Part shown: piece by piece, positions 23,971-34,406 of the stretch
Numbering within the stretch: the first letter of the stretch is position 1
Layout: the number at the start of each line of letters is the position of its first letter
NCBI GenBank assembly: GCA_050084515.1
Contig: CM114273.1
Coordinates: 32,426,001 to 32,490,000, forward strand
Direction: 5' to 3'
Length of the DNA: 64,000 bases
From: Blasia pusilla
Lineage: Eukaryota > Marchantiophyta > Marchantiopsida > Blasiales
Program-made: the position numbers and the translations under genes
Notes under the pieces: model-generated
Database searches by the model: none
Seen by the model: the letters and a program-made list of their open reading frames with translations, nothing else
Told to the model about the DNA's origin: nothing

Positions 23971-25420
23971 CCAATTTTATCGTTGGAGTTTGCGCGGTTT
24001 CTCCGCGCATCGACTTTAAGCGCATGGTGATCTGTCTTCCTTGCCATGTGAGCGTGTTCGCGGTTGCGTGAGCTTCGTCATTTGCTGATTTTAATTGCGT
24101 TGTGATCGTCCTTGGTGTTCAAGCGTGTTCCAGTTTGACGTGAGTCTCTTCCGTCACTGACTTTGAGTGCGTTGCGATCGTCCGTGTCGTACCGGTATGT
24201 TCCGTTTTAAGCTTCGTGGATTTCTGCATGTGCGCTTTGATGGTTCGGGGTAGCGTGAGTTTCTTCCGTCTATGACTTTGAGTGCATTGTGATCGTCCGT
24301 GTCATACCGGTATGTTCCGTTTTATGCTTCATGGATTTCTGCATGCTCGCTTTTATCGCTCGCGCTTGTGCGAGTTTCTTCCCTCAATGACTTTGAGTAC
24401 ATTGTGATCGTCCTTGTTATACCGTTGAGTTCGATTTTATGCTTCATAGATTTGTGCATTTTCAACTTTATCGTTCGCAGTTGTGCGAGTCTCTTCACTT
24501 ACTGACTTCAAGTGCATTATGATCTTGCGCGTGGTATCCCGGCGTGTTCTATTTTATTCGTCAAGGAATTATGCGTGTTCACCTTTATCGTTCGCGGTTG
24601 TGCGAGTTTCTTCTCTCACTGACTTTAAGTGCATTGTGATCATCTGTGCCATTCCGGCATGTTCTGTACTATTCTTCATGGATTTGTGCATTTCCAACTT
24701 TATCGTTCTCCGTTGTGCGAGTTTCTTCACTCACTGACTTGAAGTGCATTGTGCTCTTACGTGGTATTCCGGCGTGTTCTATTTTATTCTCATTGGATTT
24801 CTGCATGTTCCACTTTATCGTTCGCCGTCGTGCGAGTTTCTTCGCTAATGGAGTGTAAGTGCATTGTGCTCTTGCTTGATATTCCGGCGTGTTCTATTTT
24901 ATTCTTCATTGATTTGTGCATGTTCAACTTTATCGTGTGCGGTTGCGCGAGTTTCTTCACTCACTGACTGTAAGTGCATTGTAATCTGCCGTGGTATTCC
25001 GGTATGCTCGATTTTAATCTTCCTGGATATCTGCATGTTCAACTTTATCGCTCGCCGTTATGCGAGTTTCTTCGCGTACTGACCTGACGTGCATTGTAAT
25101 CTTCCGTGGTATTCCGGCATGTTCTATTTTATTCTTCATGAATTTGTGCATGTTCAGTTTCATCGTTCGCGGTTGTGCGAGTTTCTTTAGTTTCGGACTG
25201 TGAGTCCATTGTGATCAATTGTTGTATTCCGAAATGTACCATTTTATAAGTCATGGATTTGTGAATGTTTAACTCCATCGCTCGCGGTTGCGTGAGTTCA
25301 TTCACTCGCCGACTCTAAGCGCATTGCGAGCGTCGGAGTTGTCTTTGCCACTTCCATCTCCATTTCATTCTTCGCGGATACGTGAGATTCTGCACTCTCT
25401 TTGAGTCCCGTATTTCTTAA
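23971..25420 (+). repeat. 115-bp minisatellite, about 12 units
   Basis: The landmark GTGCGAGTTTCTTC recurs near 24254, 24368, 24483, 24600, 24715, 24830, 24944, 25060 and 25175, spacing 114-117 bp. Each unit also carries TGACTT..AAGTGCATTGTGAT, a TATTCCGGCRTGTTC word and TTCATGGATTTGTGCATG. The first two units are short (about 73-76 bp), and the last is about 92 bp. Units diverge by roughly 10-20 percent. Because 115 is not a multiple of three, the reading frame rotates from unit to unit, so the serial 60-84 codon frames sharing RVSSLTDFKCI are by-products, not a protein. Confidence 0.93.
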
Positions 25421-26889
25421 ATTCTTACTCCCGATGGGTTTTCATTACCAGCTTTTTTATTCAGCATTTCCTTTCTCGTGGACTTCTCGCCGAAACTCCG
25501 ACTGACGAGGCCAATCTCACTGGATGTTCCGTTCGCATTATTACAGACTCCTGTGAGTTAGTTAAAGACGATTCGTGGCGTGCAGATGCGAAGATTCTTG
25601 TTGACATTAACGGGGTATATAACGTATATTCTCCTGCGGCCTGCCATGCGTTTAGGGTTTAGAAAGTGGGTTATTCACGGCTATCACTCGCGCGCACGTT
25701 GCACGTCCACATCCATGTTCACACGGAGTTCGGCGGCTTGTTGATTGTAGGTAGGTGGGTAGAGCGGGAAGCATTGTATGTTCGGTCACACGTAGGCTTT
25801 ACATGCGGTCCTCGGAGATTGAAAGGGGGCCGCGGACGAAGTTAATTATTTGCCAGTCATTTCTTCATTTGTAAATAAATGGATGAAAGAAAATTTACAG
25901 CATCGTACCAAATCAGACATGTCTTAATCACTAATCTTGGAACTAAATAGATATTAAATGCAAATTTTTTAAACGATAGGAATGGAAGAGACTGCGGTAT
26001 TTGCCTATCAAAATAATAATGAATTTAATTACCATTTTAATTGAATTTTTAATGATTATTTTGGTTATAAGTTTCAAGTGGCAAAAGAAAAAGAGTTTGT
26101 TCAATGAATTCAATAATAGTATGGATTATATTTCAGATGTACAAATAACTCATCTATATACTAATCAAACGATGTAAATATTCCTTTGGTTGACTCTTCA
26201 TTCAAATACTTTTTGGAATGTAGGGAAATTGGTAAGGAGATTGACATTGAAACCTAAATTATTATATAGGTTTAGGATCCTTTACTAATGTTGATGAAAG
26301 ATTGTACTTAACACAATGGAATAAGAGGTTCAAACTTGTGAGTATACCAAATGGATTTCAATGGATTTAAATTCTTCTTTAATTTCCCTTATTTTTTCTT
26401 GTATTGGCAAGCATTCTTGCCTAATAATATGGATATGCCATGTAAATTTAGGGAGTTTAATTGTCCAAAATTTACAATCCACATGTCTTAAGTTAGATTT
26501 TGAATTAGGGAAGTCTTAGACTAATCTCATCAAACAAGTTACAACTTTTTACTAAAGGAGATAATCCCTCTCTAGACCTTTATTTTCCATTGTTCCTCCT
26601 TTATCTTACATGCCTTTTTCTAGATGAAAAATTCTACCAAAACACCAATATAAGCCAGCATGACAACCAAATATGAAACTATGGTAGAGAATTTTTCGTT
26701 ACAATATGTCTTAGTATGACTTAATATTTAAGCATGTTTGGTTGGAAATTCATCTTGCCTAAATGTTCATATACCTCAACAATTATATCCTAATGAGAAA
26801 GATGCAAAATAAAATAGTAAGGCACAAAGACTCAAATTTTAAATTTTTTGTGGAAATTAAATTTCACTAATAAAATCAGAATTACGATT
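25421..26889. other. Unassigned; GC-rich to 25.85 kb, then AT-rich
   Basis: The first 430 bp continue the composition of the minisatellite flank, with TTTAGGGTTTAG at about 25650. The rest is AT-rich, with no recognisable product. Confidence 0.4.
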
Positions 26890-28038
26890 AGGACTTCGAA
26901 AGTGGGAAAGGGACTTGATGTTGGAGAAAGAATGCATTGAGGATGACTATGGAGAAGGAGATGGAGGGACGTCTAGAATTTTTCTTGTAACTATTTCCAT
27001 GGTGATCCAATCTTTTCAATCTAAAGCCCAATGTGTTAATCTTCTCAAACTTGAACTTTGGGGTTTTCTTTTTTCCACTTAAGATTGAGTTTTCCAAAGT
27101 TCTTGGGATCTTTGGACCTCCTTCTCTCCTAAATGTGCTCATAGATTCCTATACGCAATTTCACACATAGTGCTCTCCTTATAGAGTGATATCGGATTAC
27201 CATCGGTTTAAGGGATTCCTCTTGCTTTTATGGATCTTTTGATATGGGCTGGACCCAACATTACGAACTCATTCCCTCATAGCAATCATTGGTGGGTGGC
27301 TCACTTACTCCTCACATCCTCTTGTTTGGTGTTTCCAATCTTTCATAACTTTCTTTTGGAGTGTCAATTTTGGACGTGTTTAGGCTTGTTTCAATCGTTT
27401 TGACAAGCTCATTCTTTTTATATCAAGTAGGTTTTCTAGTTGTTCTTCCTTCTCCGTAGGCGCCTATTTTTTTGTACGGGTTTGTTTTAGGTCAATTCAT
27501 CCCAACAATCTTCCTTGTTCTTTCAACTCCTTACCTTATTGTTTCGCCCCTACATACGTTTGCCATTTCCTGAAGGACATCAGAAATTCATATTCTTGAG
27601 CCACCTCTTATGATACCATTAGATCACTTTCCTTTTCAATTTCTTTTTAATATTTTTATTTTAGTAACTTTCAATTGTAAATTTGGTATTGCCTAATCTT
27701 CTTCTCTCCATCGAAATTTCTTTTGGACGGATTCCACTTCTTTTGTTTTTCTTGTTATTCTCATGCTTTATCTAAACCACGTTTCATATGTCTTCCCTGT
27801 CTTCGATTACTTGCATACCTTTGTTTCTATGTCATCACAGATGGAGTTGGATTCTCCATCTACTCGCTTATCTAGTTTTACACGCCCTCCTACAGCCGTA
27901 ACATCTCCCCTTGGTTCGCCTCCTCATCGTAGATCTCGCCATTTTCCTCCAGATGCTAATACACCCATTACACTCATTATATTTCTTCCGGATTCTCCTC
28001 TTCTCCCCTCTTTGTCTTGTCCTATTGAGCTTAATCTA
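26890..28038 (+). mobile_element. 5' half of R2-like non-LTR element B2/C
   Basis: Similar to the 5' region of copy B at 19.4-20.4 kb over its whole length (shared CTTGTTTGGTGTTTCCAA, GTTCTTGGGAT and others). The Pro/Ser-rich N-terminus follows, with SPLGSPPHRRSRHFPPD. It stops abruptly at the 8-bp word AGGACTTG, after which gypsy RT sequence begins. The matching 3' half is most likely the minus-strand copy starting at 37221, which begins where this one stops. Confidence 0.75.
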
Positions 28039-28045
28039 GGACTTG
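28038..28045 (+). other. Inferred inversion breakpoint, left
   Basis: AGGACTTG on the plus strand joins the non-LTR 5' half (left) to the gypsy 3' half (right). The same word lies on the minus strand at 37222-37229, joining the reciprocal halves. Confidence 0.65.
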
Positions 28046-28640
28046 TGGAGTTATCACATGGGGAGTATGCATATGTCATAGTCATGCCGATAAAGAAGGA
28101 TATGTATGACAATTGGACGGATAGGCGGATGTGTGGAGATTACCGTCCTATCAACCGACAGACGACGTCAGATCGGTATGCCATGCCTACTCTTGAGGAG
28201 ATCTTTGATGCGGTAGGGCATGCAAAGATCTTCAGTACTTTAGATCTCCGTGTTGGCTATCATCAGCTTCCTATCAGATTGGAGGACAGGGAGAAGACAT
28301 CATTATGGGGGATAGATCGGTTCAGGAGAGATTGCTTGTATCAATGACGGTTCTTACTATTTGGGTTGAAGAATGCGCCTGCGGAGTTTCAGAGAGTGAT
28401 GGATAGGATTTTGGCTGGCTTGGATTTTGTACGATGTTACATAGATGATATTCTTATCTTTAGTTCCACGGTTGAGGAGCATGAGCGACACTTGGAGGAG
28501 GTATTTCAGCGATTGCAGTTACATGGACTGAAGTTACATCTAGACTCTTTCAGGCGCAGATTGAGTACTTGGGACACACCATATACCCGAGTGGGTTAGG
28601 TGTTCACCAGAAAAAGGTGGAGGCTATTGCACAGATTCCA
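28040..28640 (+). pseudogene. Gypsy reverse transcriptase domain
   Basis: Motifs in order: MPIKKD, RRMCGDYRPINRQT, FSTLDLRVGYHQL (motif A Asp), then an in-frame TGA at 28345 where Trp is expected in CLYQ-W-RF, FGLKNAPAEFQRVMDR (motif B), RCYIDDILIFS (YIDD catalytic motif C), and HLEEVFQRLQLHGLKL. A frameshift near 28.57 kb moves the connection (YLGHTIYPSGL) into the next frame. The enzyme is dead, but all catalytic aspartates are still encoded. Confidence 0.85.
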
Positions 28641-29215
28641 CGCCCTATAGATGTGAGTCGAGTCCGAGCGTTTCTTGGACCGGCAAACTTCTATCGATGG
28701 TGTGTCAAGGGTTTTAGTGCAATCGTGAAGTCTTTGACCTTGTTGACGAGACTTGATCAGGTTTGGTTGTGGGGAGATGATCAAAAGCAATCATTTCATG
28801 AGCTCAAGGACAGGTTGACATCCTCACCCATTTTACAGAGACCGATTAGGGGTCACCCATTCCAGTTACATACGGATTGGAGCATGTTGGGTCTAGGAGA
28901 AATGCTTACTCAGAGGGATGACAAGGAGAGGGAGTTTGTTGTGGCTTACGCGAGCCAATCAAACAACATTGCAGAGGCAAAGTACAACTCCTACGAGGGA
29001 GAGTGCTTGGCTACAGTGTGGGCCATGGCACATTTCAGGTGCTATTTATTCGGCAACCCTTTCACACTTATCATTGATCATCAACTGTTGAGATGGTTGA
29101 TGGAGTCCAAAGCTTACGGGAAGCTTGCCATGTGGGCTCTATTACTACAGGAGTATGAGTTTGAGGTGGTTCACAGGCCGGGTCGGCTGAACTAGGATGC
29201 GGATGGGTTGAGTTG
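28641..29215 (+). pseudogene. Gypsy connection and RNase H domain
   Basis: RVRAFLGPANFYRWCVKGFS, then FQLHTDWSMLGLGEML (first catalytic Asp), EAKYNSYEGECLATVWA (Glu) and NPFTLIIDHQLLRWLM (Asp), the standard order for Ty3/gypsy RNase H. The frame ends with a TAG at 29193, opposite Gln of LNQDADG in the minus-strand copy. Confidence 0.82.
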
Positions 29216-29529
29216 TAACCCATGTCCAAGTCAAAGAGACGATACAAGAGCTCGATGGCACAAAGAGAGTGATAAGGAGATGGTGCCCGGTTGGCATGCA
29301 TCTGCCTATCTTTGTTGGTTGACTATGGTAGGTCAGCCGTAGGTGATGACTCCAGTGGTGGGGTCAGATGATGAGTCTTTGGATCCGGAGGTCAATGAGG
29401 AGGCAAAAGGTGGTTGTGATATCCATGACGACGTGGAAGTTGTGGAGTTCTTGCGTATTGGCGTCATAGCGAGCACAATGAGATCGGGATCGGATCCTAC
29501 AGAGAGCCAAGAGGTTTAGGTAGGAGGGG

Positions 29530-30370
29530 ACTCATATTTTGCGGGTATGGGGAGATGGTAGGATACGAGTGGTACCTCATCCTTCCCAGCAAGCACATAT
29601 AGTGCGACATGCCCATGAGGAGTTGGGGCATTTTGGAGTAAAGAGTATTTACAACTTACTCTAGCTTCAGTATTGGTGGTGCGGCATGCAAACTAGGATA
29701 CAACAGTTTTTGGTCAGATGTATGGTATGTGATAGAGTGTGAGTATCCTTCAATGCTCCCACTCCGCAGTTACATTGTTTGCCAATTATGGATTTAGGTT
29801 ATCGGTGGATTTTAGACTTCGCGGGACCTTTGCCATTGACAGGACGTCATCACAAGTACGTGTTGGTCATGGTGGAAGATTTCTCCAAGTGGATAGAGTT
29901 GGTGGCACTACCGGACAAGGCGAGAGAGGGGACATCTTATGCTTTTCTAGATCGTGTGCTTAGTCACTTTGGTGCACCAACGGAGGTGTTGACTGACTAG
30001 GGTACCGAGTAAAGGGGAGAGTTTCAGGCCTTGTGTAATCAGACACTGATAAATCACCGCACCATGCCCAGAGATCATTTAGATGCAAATGGGTTGGCGG
30101 AGAGAGTAGTATAGATGGTGAAGAGAGGATTGCGCAAGTATGGCTTGCAGCAGGGATTGTTGAGGGAGTGGGACCTATAGTTGCCATGGTTGGCTATGGA
30201 TTATCACTTTAGCCGGCAGGCATACTCGGCGTTTTTTTCACCGTACTTTTTGCTCTTTGGGAGAGAGTCAAATTTACCTCCAGCTATTAGAAGTGACATG
30301 GCGGAGGATTTAGATCTTGATGATCCAGATGTGTGGGTACAAGGGTGTTCGTAGAGGGCGGAGATTTTTT
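29530..30370 (+). pseudogene. Gypsy integrase domain
   Basis: The zinc-binding HHCC module reads HIVRHAHEELGHFG...RCMVCD (29.61-29.74 kb). The catalytic core has LGYRWILDFAGPLP (Asp), then FGAPTEVLTD (Asp) and GLAERVV (Glu), spaced as in D,D-35-E integrases. At least five stops interrupt it (for example after VLTD at 29998, after RVV, after WDL and after GCS). The expected downstream GPY/F-like stretch YRPGIRRFHLGDYVYL is present. No chromodomain follows; a PHD finger does. Confidence 0.82.
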
Positions 30371-30711
30371 GTAGAGTTATGCCTATGGCCTTTGAGAAAT
30401 TAGCTATTGCTCAACATACATATACATTGAGGTACGCGACCATTCGTGGAGGAGGTTATCGTCCAGGGATTAGGAGGTTTCATCTTGGAGACTACGTGTA
30501 TTTACAGCAGGCGGCACCCACGATGCTAGATGTCACTATAGGATGCACGATTCTACGTATGGGCGAGGTATTACCGACCGGAGTCCCCATGTTGCAGGGA
30601 CGGAATGGTATGGTTTGGAAGGATTATGTGCAAAATTATGTGCCATGTCATCTTCCGAACATGGACGGGACAGTGGATCCGAGCTTGGTTATGGTATCTG
30701 CATGCTTGAGG

Positions 30712-30849
30712 TGTATGTTGTGTGGATGTGCGAGGGATGCAGCCACCATGTTGGTATGTGATGGTTGTTATCGAGGGTGGCATATGTCATGTCTGACCCC
30801 CCCTCTTGATGTAGTTCCCACGGAATGATGGATATGTCCGAGATGTGTA
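30712..30849 (+). pseudogene. PHD finger at the gypsy polyprotein C-terminus
   Basis: A full Cys4-His-Cys3 pattern is readable: CMLC, eleven residues, CDGC, GWHMSC, then WICPRC. It matches the PHD consensus, including the aromatic before the last Cys pair. A TGA at 30826-30828 falls between VPTE and WICPRC, so the last zinc ligands are cut off unless read through; a second stop follows at 30850. PHD fingers in chromatin proteins bind histone H3 tails. Here it occupies the position where many plant gypsy elements carry a chromodomain. Confidence 0.8.
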
Positions 30850-31059
30850 TAGGGTAGTAGGTCATGTCAGGGAGATGTGACATTTTCTATCTGGAGTTAG
30901 GGGGATCCAATTGCCAGCTAGGGGGGCGGTTGGGGGATCTCCATGTATATTTATGAGTTGATTTCTGTATAAGTGTAGATCTATCTGTGTGTGGGGAAGA
31001 TCAGTGTTGTGTGGTGTGGATGTGACCAGCAATGTATGTTGTGTAGCAATGTGTATGCG

Positions 31060-31230
31060 CACAACAACTTTCATATCTAAGTAGCCGATAGGCCGAGATC
31101 TATCGTGGATAGGGCATAGGAGCCAGCGGACTGTCTTGAGTGTAACTTTGTCCCTCAATATTGGATGAGGTTGAGGATAGATCCGTTGTGTCAGGAATGT
31201 CGTTTCTGACAACTTTCCTGTTGGGGTCTT
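31060..31230 (+). mobile_element. Truncated gypsy 3' LTR
   Basis: AAGTAGCCGATAGGCCGAG and the following 130 bp, through TGTCAGGAATGTCG, are similar to the start of the solo LTR (its 33554 end, minus strand). It breaks off at about 31230, where antisense non-LTR sequence begins, so most of the LTR is missing. Confidence 0.7.
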
Positions 31231-31856
31231 TCACTTGATGAGAGGTTAGTAGGTTAGTTAATGTTGTACATTAGAAGATAAGACATTTGGTAACTTTTGT
31301 TGCTCTTTTCCAATAGTGTATCCGGTACGTAGTACGGGCCACTCTATCACATCATGGATCATTGTTCATTCTCCACCATGTGCACATGAGCCAACTCCAC
31401 AAAAATAAACAGTTGGTACAAATGAAAAGTTTTCCACTGTACAAAAATGTGCATGGCAAAAAATAGGCCACCCATGGAATTACCTTGATATGGGCCACAT
31501 GTTGTTTGGAGATAAGCACATTCTTCAAAAACAACATGTTCAGAATATATAGATAATGGGTGTATCATAGGCATACTAAAAGGAGTAGAAAAATTACCTT
31601 AGAGTTGATAGTTCTCATATTATGTACTAACCATAATTCCTTAAATATATCCATACAAGAAATCAAATTCAATGTATTAGCCACATGGATTTGAATCATC
31701 ATCCAATGTGTATGAATATCAAGAGTAGAATGTATTCCATGAATCATTGCCTCATAACCACAAAGGGTGATTGCTATAAATTAATGAGGAAATAAGTGGG
31801 CATTGAAGCGGAAATGAAACTGCAAGGAAAGGATTCAACTAATCAAGTCATATAGT

Positions 31857-32215
31857 TAGGGTAGCACATGGACAAAGTATGTGTCTACAAATATGTCCAT
31901 GTCCGCAGACTTATGTCCGTCCCTAGGACGAACATGTCTGTGTGGGGCAAAGTACCCACGGACCGCCCGCCAAGCCCGTAGCGTAGACTCTAGCTAGCCA
32001 CGCCCGCATCGGTTTTATGGCCCGTGCCTAGCCCGCACCAAGCGATGGCAGGCCCTCATGGTGAGCTGAACAGCTTGAGCCCCCATTGTGCGGGCCTAAC
32101 AGAGCCAAAAAAACCCGTGCAGGCTCGTCCAACTTAGGGGCGGGCTTGGATGTGGGCCGTGAGTACCCGATCCGCATGTCAGTCCCATGGACGGACTTTT
32201 CCGTTTCCGTGAAAC
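31857..32215. mobile_element. GC-rich MITE-like insertion in copy D
   Basis: Non-LTR sequence is continuous on both sides (AAGTCATATA before, ACACCTCTCCAAT after), compared with copy A near 13.21 kb, so about 350 bp were inserted. The insert carries ATGTCCATGTCCGCAGAC near its left end and CATGGACGGACTTTTCCG near its right end, partly inverted. Related words occur at 55.34-55.63 kb. Target duplication is not clear. No protein. Confidence 0.45.
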
Positions 32216-33244
32216 CTCAAGTATAACACCTCTCCAATATCTTAATGATGAATGCCAAAAGGAGGCTTATCCATAGCCAATAAACAACAAGCCCGTACAA
32301 GTTGTATTGTCCCTAGCATGATTGGCACATTGAGTGGGATGGGCTACTGCCAAGGCCTTTGCTTGAAGTAAATCATCATCTTGTAGATTCTCACGATTCC
32401 CAAACATAAACTGTTGAATATGGGAGCAGGTTTTGTTTTGCACGAGACTTTGTGATGAACCGTCATACCTCCCTTTAGAGTTAGAACTAAAACATATTAG
32501 GGAAAGGTGTCGTGCGCATACATATCGCTACACAACATACATCGCTCGTCACATCTACACCACACAACACCGATCTTCCCCACACACGGGTCGATCCACA
32601 CATCTTCCGCGCCCCTCGCCTGTCCGCCCGTGACTCTGCCGTTCGCGCCCGCGATTCTACCGTCCGCGCTCGTCAGCCGTCCGCCGTCCGCGCCCCTCGC
32701 CCGTTTGCTGTTTGCCCGTCTGCATCCGCGCCCAGCCCATCCGCCGTCCCTCGCCCGTGACCTAACTCTATCCGCCTTTACTTGACAGCCCCTCGGCGGC
32801 TGCAAGACCCAAACCTGCCCTTTCCTTCTCTCTCGACACCCTCACTTGCGTACACCCGACGCCCCACCACACGCTACACTCGGCTGCTATCCCCCATCAA
32901 TCCGCACCAGCAAAATCTGAGAAAAACGGACAGCGCTTCCGCCCACGGCCTTCCGAACAGAAAAATGACACAAAAAATGTCACACACACGTCTCCAGGGG
33001 CTCCTAACCAAGGCAACTCGCTTGCCTACGTGCAAACAACGAATTCCCACCAGCCCCTTGACATCTTTCTCATGTAAAAATAAAGAGTAGTAAAAACGGC
33101 ACACCCGGCCTAAAACTCCACTCCTCAATCTACATCGGCATATCGAGCCTCGTCCACCCTGTGCTATCAAGGAATCCGGACGCTAGCACCCTAGTCCTAG
33201 CTCACACACATACAAGGGAGGTGCTCCAACGGCCCAACATGAGA

Positions 33245-33309
33245 AAGATGGCTTAGGAAAGCCATCTTCCTCTCTTATATAGGTTGGGAAGAGCCAAAAG
33301 GCTCTTCCC
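33245..33309. repeat. Two perfect hairpins flanking the LTR TATA box
   Basis: AAGATGGCTT with its complement (33245-33268, loop AGGA) and GGGAAGAGCC with its complement (33286-33309, loop AAAA). In transcript orientation the first lies just downstream of the TATA box, so it would form at the start of the LTR RNA. Confidence 0.85.
33274..33281 (-). promoter_or_regulatory. TATA box of the solo LTR
   Basis: CCTATATAAGAG is read on the minus strand about 275 bp from the LTR start, as expected for the U3 promoter of a plant LTR. It is flanked on both sides by perfect hairpins. Confidence 0.6.
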
Positions 33310-34406
33310 CTAAAAATAGCTCTTCCCTTGATAACCTACGCGCACATGTTACCAGGGGCAGGTGACCTGGTCAACAAGTCACCCGGCTGTAAAAAACCTC
33401 AACATGAAATTCGTCAGAAACGATGTTCCTGACACAATGGACCTATCCTCAACCTCATCCGACACTGTGGGACAAAGTTATACTCAAGATAGTCCGCTGG
33501 CTCCTACGCCCCATCCACGATAGATCTCGGCCTATCGGCTACTCAGATGTAACAAAGGTAATAGGAGACACCAAACATTTATATCTATGAGATCACGTGC
33601 TAAATTTTCCAATGGGAAAATATATACTTGTTGGGTAATATGGGTGCAGAGTGCTAGAGTCTAGTAATTCACACCCGTATTCTCATACTAGACTAGAGTA
33701 TTGAGTCTAGGTAGGCCGGGATGGAAAGAAAGAAGAACATAAATTTTCCTTAACTATGTCCAAAGATATGTCACAAGAATTGTAGTAGGGGGGGGTATTG
33801 GGTTAGGGATTCAAATCCTATGCAAGGATTGATAGTACCACTAATGTCTTTTGATTTGTATAGGAAAAAACTCTTTACCGCAAGGTATGCAACAAACATA
33901 TAGAAGAAGAAGGGTTACAAAGGGAAGAGATTGCTTATGAATGAGGTTAGGATGGATGACAATGTGGGTGTATGGAAGTTGGGGAAGGAGGATGATGAAG
34001 AGAAGGCGTAAGTCATTTGTCATGGAACCAAGGTATTCGATCTAATTTACTACATGTAAACAACCAACATGTTGAAGAATACAAACTAACCCTCTCAATA
34101 TGATATAGATGAATCACACGCCTACAATCTCAAAATGAATCCAACTCAATATATCCACTTTATTATAACATGAACCTCAAAAGAGAACAAATAAAGATAA
34201 TAACATCTCAAAAAATGCAAAAAAGAAAAAAGAAAATAGCCAACGCAAACACCGACTCAACGAGTTACACGATTGATAGCCTAAAACAAATCTGACAAGA
34301 ACACGAGTGGTTGGTCAGACATGAATGGAAGACAAGGGGAACGATCCCCCACCACCTCCGCACAACGTATCAATGCCAAGGCTTGTGCAGATTGTAAAGC
34401 CACTGA

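Larger units (their letters stand above)
28039..31230 (+). mobile_element. Gypsy element, 3' half (RT to truncated LTR)
   Basis: It begins abruptly with GLVELSHGEYA, the residues just before RT motif 1 in this gypsy family. It then holds RT, RNase H, integrase and a PHD finger, followed by a G-rich tract (AGGGGGGCGG near 30925), an LTR-end-like piece (30.96-31.05 kb) and about 170 bp of LTR start before non-LTR sequence takes over at about 31.23 kb. Stops are frequent, mainly TAG. No gag or protease lies upstream; they lie in opposite orientation at 37.2-39.2 kb. Confidence 0.85.
32508..33554 (-). mobile_element. Solo gypsy LTR with target-site duplication
   Basis: Read on the minus strand it runs TGTTACATCTGAG to GCGCACGACA, 1047 bp, TG...CA. 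The flanks are AAAGG at 32503-32507 and AAAGG at 33554-33558 on the plus strand (the boundary is ambiguous by one base). Removing the insert and one duplicate restores non-LTR sequence that aligns with copy C near 36.69 kb. Its start matches the remnant at 31.06 kb, and its end matches the tail at 30.96-31.05 kb. A TATA box and two hairpins mark the promoter. The intact duplication implies a comparatively recent insertion and LTR-LTR recombination. Confidence 0.85.
31231..34030 (-). mobile_element. R2-like non-LTR element, copy D (interrupted)
   Basis: Antisense, heavily mutated. From 34.03 kb downward it shows the C2H2-like CCIPCGKEFFPIQIKRH, the pre-RT region (interrupted by a solo LTR at 32508-33554) and the RT segment HGIHSTLDIHTHW (motif A Asp changed to His in QIHVANTLN). 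An internal deletion then removes most sequence between the RT and C-terminal parts. It lacks the family 3' end, being joined to a gypsy LTR remnant at about 31.23 kb. A GC-rich insertion of about 350 bp lies at 31.86-32.22 kb. Confidence 0.75.

Noticed and set aside
24299-25082. Series of similar 68-84 codon frames (RVSSLTDFKCI...), looking like a repeat protein
   Set aside because: They are one 115-bp minisatellite read in rotating frames. Each frame ends within about two units and none is continuous across the array.
28039-31230. Endogenous pararetrovirus (caulimovirid) origin
   Set aside because: An integrase with HHCC and D,D-E motifs and LTR sequence are present, and no movement-protein or coat-protein region is seen, so it is a Ty3/gypsy retrotransposon.
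32580-32760. GC-rich minisatellite (CGCCCGT / CCGTCCGCG)
   Set aside because: The repetition is irregular and lies fully within the solo LTR, so it is described as part of that LTR rather than as a separate array.
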